From the NCBI GenBank assembly GCA_036675505.1, contig JAKFEW010000151.1:1-44448 (forward strand): 44,448 bases of DNA, written 5' to 3'. Made by a program: the position numbers and the translations under genes. Origin of the DNA: JAKFEW01 sp036675505 (GTDB lineage Bacteria > Cyanobacteriota > Sericytochromatia > S15B-MN24 > JAQBPE01). The notes below the pieces were generated by a model. The model did no database searches, was not told the DNA's origin, and saw nothing but the letters and a program-made list of their open reading frames with translations. Shown here piece by piece: positions 15,901 through 23,420 of this stretch (within the stretch, counting starts at the first letter, position 1; each line of letters opens with the position of its first letter).

Positions 15901-16914
15901 ATGAACCGCGTTTCCCGTCTCGTCGTTTCGACCCTGAGCCTGGCCGCGCTCGTCGTTTCGGGCTGCGGCACCTTCCCCGACACCGGCGCCTCGGCGTTCG
16001 GCGTGCGCGGCGAGCGCGGCGAGCGCGCCGGGAAACACGCCTTCCAGGGCGGCATGCACGGCCCCCGCGGCGGCTTCGGCCAGGCCGGCTTCGCCAAGGG
16101 CGGGTTCGCCAAGGGCGGCTTCGGCCTGCCCGGCCTGCCGCTGCTCGGCGTCGAGCTGACGGACGATCAGAAGGCCTCGCTCAAGGCGATCGCCGAGAAG
16201 TACAAGCCGACCGAGGCCGCCAAGCCCGACCAGGCGACCATCGAGGCCATGCACACAGCGGCGAAGGCCCGTCACGAGGCCCTCAAGGCCGCGCTCACCG
16301 CCGAGACGTTCGACGCCGCCGCGCTCAAGGCCGCGCTCAGCGCGCCGGCCGACCACCCGGCCGGGCCGAAGTTCGACCCGCAGCTGCTGGTCGAGGCGCG
16401 CGCGATCCTGACCGACGACCAGCGCGCGACGGCGATCGCGAAGCTCAAGGAAGCCCCCGCGGGCCGGCCCGCGAAGGACGAGCGGCAGGCGAGCGACCAC
16501 CCGAAGCCCGACTTCACGGGCAAGATCGCCGAGAAGCTCGCGCTCACCGACGACCAGAAGGCCAAGCTCGCGGCCGTCGTTGCGGCCCACGGGGCGGCGA
16601 AGCCCGCGGACGATCGCGCGGCGCACCGCGACGGGCTGATCAAGTTCCTCGAGACCGGCGACACCGCCAGCCTGGCCACCGCGCCGACGCCCCCGACGCC
16701 GCCGATCGACGCGATCGTCGACTTCGTGGGCAGCCTGGACGCCGCCCAGCGCGCCAAGCTCGGCGACGCCGGGTTCCTGTTCGGCAAGGGTGGCTTCGGT
16801 CACGGGGGCGGGTTCGGCCGTAAGGGCGGCTTGGGTCACGGGGGTGGGTTCGGCCACAAGGGCGGGTTCGGCCACAAGGGCGTCATCCGCCACACGGGCG
16901 GCTTCGGCCACTAA
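15901..16914 (+). CDS. LTxxQ-motif (Spy/CpxP-like) lipoprotein with Gly/His-rich tail
   Basis: A 337-aa lipoprotein with lipobox LVVSGC (Cys22). Two helical LTxxQ-type units are visible: ELTDDQKASLKAIAEKY (about 83-99) and LALTDDQKAKLAAVVAAHG (about 215-233). A further ILTDDQRATAIAKLKE lies between them. LTxxQ proteins of the Spy/CpxP/CnrX/ZraP group sense metal or misfolded-protein stress in the periplasm. Both ends carry GGFG repeats, and the last 45 residues alternate GGFGHGG, GGFGHKG and similar, giving many histidines that could bind metal. The start at 15901 has GGAGG 8 bases before it. Its position divergent from a regulator/kinase pair supports a stress-sensing role. Confidence 0.88.
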   Translation: MNRVSRLVVSTLSLAALVVSGCGTFPDTGASAFGVRGERGERAGKHAFQGGMHGPRGGFGQAGFAKGGFAKGGFGLPGLPLLGVELTDDQKASLKAIAEKYKPTEAAKPDQATIEAMHTAAKARHEALKAALTAETFDAAALKAALSAPADHPAGPKFDPQLLVEARAILTDDQRATAIAKLKEAPAGRPAKDERQASDHPKPDFTGKIAEKLALTDDQKAKLAAVVAAHGAAKPADDRAAHRDGLIKFLETGDTASLATAPTPPTPPIDAIVDFVGSLDAAQRAKLGDAGFLFGKGGFGHGGGFGRKGGLGHGGGFGHKGGFGHKGVIRHTGGFGH

Positions 16915-16944
16915 CGCCCAGGCACCCGTCTGCGGCCGGGCTCA

Positions 16945-19323
16945 TCAGCCCACCGACCGGCCCTGGGCTTGCAGCTCCGCGCGGCGCTCCGCGTTGTAGG
17001 CGTCGAACTCGGCGAGGCGCGCCGGATCGAGCTCGGTCAGCTTCTTGCGCGCATAGGCCAGCTCGGTGGCGCTGATCTTGTCGAGGCCGTCGACGCGGGC
17101 GACGGCCGACAGGGCCTCGACGGCGCGGCCGTAGTAGTCCTTGGCGTGATCCGGCTGGAGCCGCGCCAGGTGGAACCACTTGCGGCCGGACATCACGTGG
17201 CCGCGCTCGTAGCTCGCGATCGCCTCCTCCTTGCGGCCGAGCCGCTCCAGGCACAGCCCGCGGTCGATATGGACCTCCAGCTCATCGTCGGCGATCGCCG
17301 CGAGGGCCTGCAGCGCCTCTTGCGGCTTGCCGAGGGCGAACAGGCAGGTGCCACGCAGCCGCAGCAGGTGAGGATGGGTCGGCTCGAAGCGCGCCAGCGT
17401 GGCGAGCGCGGCCTCGTAGTGCCCCAGGCGGTGCTGGAGATCGGCGAGCATCCCGAGCGTGTCCGGGTCCGCGGGCCTGAGCGCGGCTAGGCGCGTGTAG
17501 GCCTCGAGCGCCTCCGGGATCTGGAGCCGGCGGCGGTAGAGCTTGGCGAGCACTTCCCAGCTCAGCGCCTGGGCCGCGTCGCGGGCCACCGCCTCGCGCA
17601 AGAAGCGCTCCGCCTCGGCCTCGCGGTCGCGGCGCAGGTACATCATCGCGAGGTTGTGATACAGCTTCGCCGCCTGCGCGGGCTCGGCCGCGATCGCACG
17701 CAGGTAGAGCGCCTCGCCTGCGGTCAGGTCGTCTGCCGCCGCGCGGGCCTCGGCCTCGCGCGCCAGCTGCTGCCACGCGGCCTCGGCCGGCTGGGCTTCG
17801 AGCGCCGTGAGTTGCTTGCGCGCATGCGCCACGAGGTCCGCCCGGTCCGCCGGGGCGAGCGCCAGGAAGCGCCGGTACGAGACCATCGCCGCGTCGCGCA
17901 TGCCGAGCACACGTTCTTGCTCGGCGCGGTTGAACCAGGCCTCGAACTTGTCGGGCGCGATTTCGAGCGCGCGCACATGGCTCGCGAGCGCCTCCTGCGG
18001 ACGCTTCAGGCGGCCCAACACATGCCCGCGATCGACCCAGGCCGGCGCCATTTGCGGGTCGCGCGCGAGGGCCTCGTCGTAGGACGCCAGCGACTCGGCG
18101 AGCCGGCCCGCGACCTCCAGGCAATCGGCGCGCTGGAACCAGAACTCGGCCTCGTCGGGCCGCAGCGCGACCAGCCGGTCGTAAAACGGGATCGCCTCGG
18201 CGTGACGGCCCAGGTGCCGCAGCGTCATGGCCTGGCCGGCCCAGCCGCCGCCATCGTCGGGATCGAGCTGGGTGGCCCGGCCGTAGCACGTCAGCGCCAG
18301 CGCGGGATTGGTATCGAGCAGGGCATGGCCGCGCGCGATCCAGCCGTCGACCGTCACCGGCTCGTCGCCGGCTGCCGGCGCATCGCCGACGACCGCCGCG
18401 TCGCCGGCCACCGCCACCTCGCCGGCTGCCCCTTCCTCGGCCATGCGCGCGCGGCAGACTTCCATCGCCATCCGGATGCGCACCCGCCGCGCCTCCGAGC
18501 GCTCGTCCGTCGCCGACTCGGGGATCATCGCGGCGGCCAGCTCGAACAGGCCATGGGCGACCGCGGCCTTGCCCGGCAGGGTCATTTCATGAACCGCGAC
18601 CTTGATCATCTTGCTGATGGTGTCGTCGCCGTCGCCCCCACGGGCCCTGGCGGCGAGCGCGCCGTCCAGCCCGGCGATCACCAGCAGGGCGCCCGGGTGC
18701 TGGCCCGCGACCTGGGCGGTCGGCGTGGCCGCCCGCGTCATGAGATCGACCGCCTTCGCGAATTCCTCGACGCGCGCCGCCTCGACGGCTTCCTCCACGA
18801 AGGCCTGGATCACGGGCGCCACAGGGGCCGGCAGGTGCGGCCGCACGGACTTCAGCCAGGCGGCCGTGAGCTCGCCCATGATGATCGGGAGGTCGGCCAA
18901 CGCGGCCTCGTCGAACACGCGGCCCATGAGCCGGGTGACCTCGTCCTGACGCCCGGCCCGGATCGCGTTCGTCGCCAGGGTGATGAGCGCGAAGAGGTCC
19001 TCGATCCGGCTGATCACCTTCGGCTCCGCGGGCGCGGGCGCTCCCTGGCCGAGGCGCCCGGTGGGCGTCCGCGCGGCGCCCGGCAGGCGGCCGGTGCCGC
19101 GTCGGCCGACCGGGCCGCCCGCGTCGGGCAGGGGCGCCTGGGCGGGGGCCAGGCGCATGGCGACGCGCGTCATGTACAGGTAGCCGGCGAAGCCGAAGGC
19201 CCAGAAGAAGAAGGTGAAGAGCGCCCACGGGATCCCGTGCGGCGCGCGACGCCGCGTGGCGTCCTGGTAGACCCAGAGCGCCAGACCGGTGCCGATGATC
19301 CAGTTGAGGGCGTAGTAGACCAT
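16945..19323 (-). CDS. Membrane-anchored TPR-repeat protein
   Basis: A 792-aa protein. The N-terminus has two hydrophobic helices (about 3-20 and 32-52, YYALNWIIGTGLALWVYQD and GIPWALFTFFFWAFGFAGYLYM), then a Pro/Gly-rich linker and a helical domain (110-330) with no clear repeats. From about 335 to the end come tandem tetratricopeptide repeats (for example ALTCYGRATQLDPDDGGGWAGQAMTLRHLGRHAEAIPFYDRLVALRPDE). It is probably a protein-protein scaffold on the cytoplasmic face. It lies 73 bp downstream of the VIT-vWA gene on the same strand; TPR and vWA proteins often work together in membrane complexes. No specific family name is assigned. Confidence 0.85.
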   Translation of the reverse strand: MVYYALNWIIGTGLALWVYQDATRRRAPHGIPWALFTFFFWAFGFAGYLYMTRVAMRLAPAQAPLPDAGGPVGRRGTGRLPGAARTPTGRLGQGAPAPAEPKVISRIEDLFALITLATNAIRAGRQDEVTRLMGRVFDEAALADLPIIMGELTAAWLKSVRPHLPAPVAPVIQAFVEEAVEAARVEEFAKAVDLMTRAATPTAQVAGQHPGALLVIAGLDGALAARARGGDGDDTISKMIKVAVHEMTLPGKAAVAHGLFELAAAMIPESATDERSEARRVRIRMAMEVCRARMAEEGAAGEVAVAGDAAVVGDAPAAGDEPVTVDGWIARGHALLDTNPALALTCYGRATQLDPDDGGGWAGQAMTLRHLGRHAEAIPFYDRLVALRPDEAEFWFQRADCLEVAGRLAESLASYDEALARDPQMAPAWVDRGHVLGRLKRPQEALASHVRALEIAPDKFEAWFNRAEQERVLGMRDAAMVSYRRFLALAPADRADLVAHARKQLTALEAQPAEAAWQQLAREAEARAAADDLTAGEALYLRAIAAEPAQAAKLYHNLAMMYLRRDREAEAERFLREAVARDAAQALSWEVLAKLYRRRLQIPEALEAYTRLAALRPADPDTLGMLADLQHRLGHYEAALATLARFEPTHPHLLRLRGTCLFALGKPQEALQALAAIADDELEVHIDRGLCLERLGRKEEAIASYERGHVMSGRKWFHLARLQPDHAKDYYGRAVEALSAVARVDGLDKISATELAYARKKLTELDPARLAEFDAYNAERRAELQAQGRSVG

Positions 19324-19396
19324 CCCGGATCCTTTATTCCCAGCGCCGCCCAGCTGCTCGGTGCGGCATCCGAACAGCCCCCGCGCCGCAGGCGGT

Positions 19397-21946
19397 TCAG
19401 CCCAGGCCGACCGCGATCGCCGGCGCGCCGCCCTTCCAGGCGCCCGCCCCGTCCACCAGCCGCAGCCAGACGCGCGCGCCCGGCGGCGGCGCCACGTTCA
19501 AGGGCCGCCGCCCACCGGCCCGCATGAGGTCGGCGAGCTTCACGCGGGCCCGCGGCGCGGTGGGATCGTCGACGTAGAGCTCGAGCACGAGGCCCGCGTC
19601 GAGCGCACCCGGTGCGCCGCCGGGAAAGGCCAGGGTCAATAGCGTGAGCCTGCGGGCGTGGGTCGTCTCGTAGAGCAACGCCTCGCCGCCCGACAGGTCC
19701 GGCGTGCCGGCGTAGACCGACGGGGCGTCAGGCTGTTCCGCCGACGGCGCCGCTTCGGCGGGCGCCGACGCCATCGCCATGGGGGCGAGGTCGTACGCGC
19801 CGGAGGTGGCGAATTCAGCGTCGGCGAGCTGGTCCGCAGCTACCGCCAGCGCCTCGAACGCGGGCGGCGCACCGAAGGCCTGCGATCGCCGCTTGGCCAT
19901 TTTGGGGCGCGGCGCCCCGGCCGGCATCGGCGCCGGCATCGCCAGGCCGGCAGGGCCCGAGCCGCCGCCGCCCGCGAAGCCCTCGCTCCAGCCGACCGGC
20001 AGGGCGTTCGCCACCACCACGGTCTCGCCGACCGGCTCGCCCTTTTCCCGGCGCGTCGCGACGAACGCCGTCTCGGTGGTGGGCAGCCCGTAGTACAACG
20101 ACTCGGCCACGAGCGTCTCGACGATCTTCCGGCGCGCCTCGCGGGCGGCGTTCTCGTGGTAGACCGCGTCCTCGCCGCCCGCGAGCTCACCGGCCAGGCG
20201 CTTGTAGCCGAGCCGCGCGAGCGCGTCGGCCAGCGCGGCGCCTTGCCGGCCGCTCGCCATCAGGTGTTCGAGGCCCGCGAGCTGGCGCGCGCCGAAGCTG
20301 GCCCGCAGCGCGGCTCCCATCTCACCGGCCGGCAGCGGCGCGCCGGTGGCCGTGAGGCGCTGCGCGAGCCCGCTGCCCATGAGCGTGAAGCCGAGCGGCT
20401 TGCCGGCCGCGTCCGGCACCCGGCCGACCACCCAGAGCGAGCGGCCGGCGGGCAGGTCGCCGAGGTCGATCGCCGTGCCGGCAGCGTCGTTCGTCGCCTG
20501 GCGGCCGGCCGCGCGCGCGTCGGCCGCGTCGACGACGAGCCGCAGCCCGACGTGCAGCGGCGCGCTCCATTCCTCGAGCAGCGCGTCGAGCGCCGTGGTC
20601 ACGTCGGCCTCGTCCGGGTCGCTCGTGAGGAAGCGCGAGACCCCGCGCCCGGCGTCGGCCAGCGCGTTCACGAGGTAGCTGTTCGGCGCGGCGTCGATGC
20701 ACAGCAGGCTCAGCCGGCGGCTCTCGGCGCCGCGCGCGGCCTCGCGCTCGGCGAGGCGCAAGAGCCGCCCCTCGTCGGTCACCTCGGCATCGGTCAGGAC
20801 CAGCACGTGGCGCGCACGCGCGCCCGCCGCACCCGGTAGCCCGAAGGCCTGCTCCAGCGCGACGCCGAGCTCGGTGCCGCCCCAGGGGTGCTCGGCGTGC
20901 AGGTAGGCGATCGCCGCCTCCACGTTCGCGGGCGTCGCCTGGACGGGCGCCTCGTTGAACCAATAGGTGGCGTTCTCGAAGAGCCCGAGCGCGAAGGTGT
21001 CGTCGGGCCCGAGGCCGCGCAGGAAGGCCTGGGTGGCCCAGTCCGCCGCGGCCCACTTGGCGCCCTCCATCGACCCTGAGTGGTCGACCAGCAGCACCAC
21101 GTCGCGCGGCATGGCCTGCGCCGCACCCGGCTCGGCAGGCGGCGCCACGCGGGCGAGGAAGTAGGCCTGGCCCGTGGCGTCGTCCTCGCGCAGCACCGCG
21201 AGCGTCGCCTGGTTCGCCGCCTGGGCCGGTCGCCAGCCTAGCACGAGGTCGCGATCCGGCACGACGGTGCCGTCGCGCAGCTGCACGCGCAGCCCCGCGC
21301 CCGCGGCCTTCGTCGCGAGCGCCAACGAGCCCACCGCCGCGTCCGCGTCGACAATGTGCACGTCGAGCCGGAAGCGGTGGCCGGGGTCGCGCCGCACGGC
21401 GAGCGGCTGCGCGTGCGCGCCGCGCGTAGGGGCCTCGTCGCCGCGCGTGTAGCGCGGCGCGGTCGTGAGCGGGACCCGCAGCGACCAGCCAGGTCCTTCG
21501 GCGGTCGCGAGCTGGACGTAGGTCGTCTCGACCGCCACCGCCTCGCCCGCGCGCACGCCGGCCAGGTGCAGGGTGAAGACGCCGCTGGCCTCGCGCGTCA
21601 CGAGCGCGGCCTGGCGGCCCGCCCCGCGCGCCTCAGCGTAATCCTGCTCGGCGGCCGCGCGCGGCGCGAGCTTCGTCACGACCTCGGCCTCGCCGAAGCG
21701 CACCACCACGCCGAGCACCGCGGCGTCGCCCGGCAAGGGGAAGCGGTAGAGCGCCTCGATGGGCGCGGCTCCGGGGTCGGCCGGGCCTTCGAAGCGCTGG
21801 ACGAGGCGCAGGGTCGCGAGCGGGCCCGCGATCGTGCCGGTCAGCTCGGACTCGCGCAGCGGGACGTAGACGCCGCGGCAGCCCGCGACCTCCAGGACGC
21901 CATGGCCCTCCGGGCCCGAATTCTCGAACACGCGCGGGTTGAACAT
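19397..21946 (-). CDS. VIT and von Willebrand factor A domain protein
   Basis: An 849-aa protein. A VIT (vault inter-alpha-trypsin) domain occupies about residues 12-140 (VYVPLRESELTGTIAGPLATLRLVQRF). A vWA domain follows at about 275-450, with the metal-ion-dependent adhesion motif DHSGS (near 287) and downstream TDAEVTDEG. The C-terminal third is Ala/Pro-rich (MPAPMPAGAPRP) with a beta-rich end. There is no signal peptide, so it is probably cytosolic unless exported unconventionally. The ATG at 21946 has GGAGGT upstream; longer in-frame starts lack this. It sits in a minus-strand operon with a YjzC-like gene upstream and the TPR gene downstream. Confidence 0.88.
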   Translation of the reverse strand: MFNPRVFENSGPEGHGVLEVAGCRGVYVPLRESELTGTIAGPLATLRLVQRFEGPADPGAAPIEALYRFPLPGDAAVLGVVVRFGEAEVVTKLAPRAAAEQDYAEARGAGRQAALVTREASGVFTLHLAGVRAGEAVAVETTYVQLATAEGPGWSLRVPLTTAPRYTRGDEAPTRGAHAQPLAVRRDPGHRFRLDVHIVDADAAVGSLALATKAAGAGLRVQLRDGTVVPDRDLVLGWRPAQAANQATLAVLREDDATGQAYFLARVAPPAEPGAAQAMPRDVVLLVDHSGSMEGAKWAAADWATQAFLRGLGPDDTFALGLFENATYWFNEAPVQATPANVEAAIAYLHAEHPWGGTELGVALEQAFGLPGAAGARARHVLVLTDAEVTDEGRLLRLAEREAARGAESRRLSLLCIDAAPNSYLVNALADAGRGVSRFLTSDPDEADVTTALDALLEEWSAPLHVGLRLVVDAADARAAGRQATNDAAGTAIDLGDLPAGRSLWVVGRVPDAAGKPLGFTLMGSGLAQRLTATGAPLPAGEMGAALRASFGARQLAGLEHLMASGRQGAALADALARLGYKRLAGELAGGEDAVYHENAAREARRKIVETLVAESLYYGLPTTETAFVATRREKGEPVGETVVVANALPVGWSEGFAGGGGSGPAGLAMPAPMPAGAPRPKMAKRRSQAFGAPPAFEALAVAADQLADAEFATSGAYDLAPMAMASAPAEAAPSAEQPDAPSVYAGTPDLSGGEALLYETTHARRLTLLTLAFPGGAPGALDAGLVLELYVDDPTAPRARVKLADLMRAGGRRPLNVAPPPGARVWLRLVDGAGAWKGGAPAIAVGLG

Positions 21947-22021
21947 GGACACCTCCGGGCAGGCGGAACGGACGGTTGGTTGTCTACCCGGGCGACATAA
22001 CTTCATCCCCGCGTCGGGATA

Positions 22022-22201
22022 TCAATCCAGCTTGTGCTTGGTCGCGTCGACGAGATCGAAGGTCGAGCCCGGCGGCGCGGGCGGCAGCGGGTGGCCTTCG
22101 GTCGAGGTGATCTCCAGCCGGGTCTCGCTGTTGCGATACTGCCCCGAGACCGGCGTCGGCGTGCCGGGATACAGGTGCTTCACGGGTTTGTGGTGCGACA
22201 T
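22022..22201 (-). CDS. YjzC-like small protein
   Basis: A 59-aa protein found by translating the gap. It begins MSHHKPVKHLYPGTPTPVSGQ, continues YRNSETRLEITSTEGHPLPP and ends DLVDATKHKLD. The pattern of a basic start, PGTxxPxSGxY and a later PPxPPGSTF segment resembles the YjzC family of small Bacillus-type proteins of unknown function. The start is strongly supported by GAAGGAGGGG six bases upstream. It lies 18 bp after the secreted-protein gene and 75 bp before the VIT-vWA gene. Because of its size it is easily missed. Confidence 0.7.
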   Translation of the reverse strand: MSHHKPVKHLYPGTPTPVSGQYRNSETRLEITSTEGHPLPPAPPGSTFDLVDATKHKLD

Positions 22202-22219
22202 GGGTCCCCTCCTTCATCG

Positions 22220-22783
22220 CTACTTGCGGTCTTTCGGCTCCTTGGTGCCGTCGCGCTCCTCCACCTTCGGGCCGCCGCCGGCGCCGCCGCCCGGCGGCCG
22301 GCTGAACTCGAGCCGGCCGGTCGCCACAATGACGAAGTCCGCCGGCAGCTTGTTGCCGGCGGCCAGCTTGACCTCCCTGAGCGCCACGCGCAGCTCCTCG
22401 GCCCAGCGTTGGGCCAGATCCTGCAGCTTGCGCCGGTTGATCTGCGCGTCCTGGGCCGTGACGGCGACGACGTTCTGGTTGCGCAGGCGGACGACCGGCT
22501 GCGCGTCGACGCTTTCGACCGTGACGTCGCTGGGCTGGACGCTCCGCCACTTTTCGCCGGGGTCCGGCTCGAGCACGCTGCGCAGGCGCTCGCGCAGCCT
22601 CGCGGCGCGGTCGTTCGCGGTCAGGCCGCCGCTGTCGGCCAGCCGGAAGACCTCCTGATCGTTGACCATCACGACGGCGAACTCGATGGTGGTGGGCTTG
22701 CTCGCGGCCGCCTGCGGCCCCATCGCGCCCCAGGGCGCCGCGACGAGCGTCGCGACCAGCGCCGCCGTCCACATGATTCGCAT
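22220..22783 (-). CDS. Exported protein resembling the N-terminal periplasmic part of some MscS-type channels
   Basis: A 187-aa protein with a signal peptide (MRIMWTAALVATLVAAPWGAMG) and start ATG at 22783 preceded by GGAGG. The mature part reads FAVVMVNDQEVFRLADSGGLTANDRAARLRERL and later VRLRNQNVVAVTAQDAQINRRKLQDLAQRWAEEL. This pattern, a VNGxxVFRL strand then an RAARLxERL helix then a V(V)AVTxxDA strand, is seen in the extracytoplasmic domain preceding some cyanobacterial-type mechanosensitive channels. Here it is free-standing, without a channel domain. The C-terminus is Gly/Pro-rich and charged. It is the first gene of the leftward operon and is divergent from the secDF leader. Confidence 0.75.
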   Translation of the reverse strand: MRIMWTAALVATLVAAPWGAMGPQAAASKPTTIEFAVVMVNDQEVFRLADSGGLTANDRAARLRERLRSVLEPDPGEKWRSVQPSDVTVESVDAQPVVRLRNQNVVAVTAQDAQINRRKLQDLAQRWAEELRVALREVKLAAGNKLPADFVIVATGRLEFSRPPGGGAGGGPKVEERDGTKEPKDRK

Positions 22784-22946
22784 CTGCCAGGCCTCCTCCG
22801 CACGGGGGAACTCGGTTTCCCGCCTCACCCACTTAACACCGGCCCAGGGCCACGTCCAACGCTCCGGCAGGCTTCCCGGGCGGGGCGATCGTGTGCTACC
22901 GTGCAAGGAGCACCCGGCGGAGGATCCGCCGCGCGAGGCGTCACCC

Positions 22947-23315
22947 ATGTTCGCCAACCTCGTCCAAGCGCGCCTCGGCGCGGCAGCCCGGATCGCCACC
23001 ACGGCGATCCTGGCGTTGCTGCTGCTGGTCGCCGGCTGGACGCCCACGCGGGTCCTTCCGACCCTCGCGGCAGCGGGCGCGGCGCAGGCCTCGGGAACAC
23101 TCACCCAGCAGGACGCGTCCGCGACCGCCTGGGGCACCCGCGCCACGGCGATCGAGGCAGGCACACCTGACGGCTCGCTCGATGCGAGCACGCCCGCACA
23201 CCAGCGGCTGGCGATCACCGGCACGCTGGCCCAGGCGACCAGCCGACGCCCCGCGCGCGCTGGCGTCCGTCTCCAGGCGTCCTTCCGCCCGCGCGCCCCT
23301 CCGACGACGGTCTAG
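22947..23315 (+). CDS. Putative secretion-monitoring arrest (leader) peptide upstream of secDF, RAPP motif
   Basis: A 122-aa protein with a signal peptide or signal anchor (ARIATTAILALLLLVAGW, possible cleavage at AQA-SG near residue 50) and a short low-complexity mature part. Its C-terminus is SFRPRAPPTTV. RAPP is the arrest motif of the alpha-proteobacterial ApdA/ApdP peptides, which stall their own ribosomes and control downstream protein-export genes. Here the gene lies 105 bp upstream of secD on the same strand. GAGG stands 8 bases before the ATG. The coding sequence matches no enzyme. Signal peptide, position, motif and downstream hairpins together argue for a secretion monitor; arrest itself is unproven from sequence. 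Confidence 0.72.
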   Translation: MFANLVQARLGAAARIATTAILALLLLVAGWTPTRVLPTLAAAGAAQASGTLTQQDASATAWGTRATAIEAGTPDGSLDASTPAHQRLAITGTLAQATSRRPARAGVRLQASFRPRAPPTTV

Positions 23316-23414
23316 CTTCGACCGTCACCCAAAGGCCTCCCTCTCCCCCTGGGAGAGGCCAGCGCTGCTGCGCCCTCTCCCTTGTATGGGAGCGGGGGGT
23401 CCTCCCTCGGAGGA
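23306..23414 (+). promoter_or_regulatory. Leader RNA with competing hairpins ending in masking of the secD SD
   Basis: In order: GACGGT (23306-23311, last codons of the leader) pairs with ACCGTC (23321-23326). CCTCTCCC (23340-23347) pairs with GGGAGAGG (23351-23358). The same GGGAGAGG can instead pair with a second CCTCTCCC at 23374-23381, part of which can pair with GGGAG at 23388-23392. Finally TCCTCC (23400-23405) pairs with GGAGGA (23409-23414), which contains the secD ribosome-binding site. The arms overlap, so the structures exclude one another, as in attenuators. A ribosome halted on RAPP would cover the first arm. Confidence 0.6.
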
Positions 23415-23420
23415 AAACCC

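Noticed and set aside
23331..23400. CCTCTCCC/GGGAGAGG segments as a simple dispersed intergenic repeat
   Set aside because: Such palindromes are common in bacteria and this remains a caveat, but the overlapping alternative pairings and the link to the secD ribosome-binding site make a regulatory reading more attractive here.
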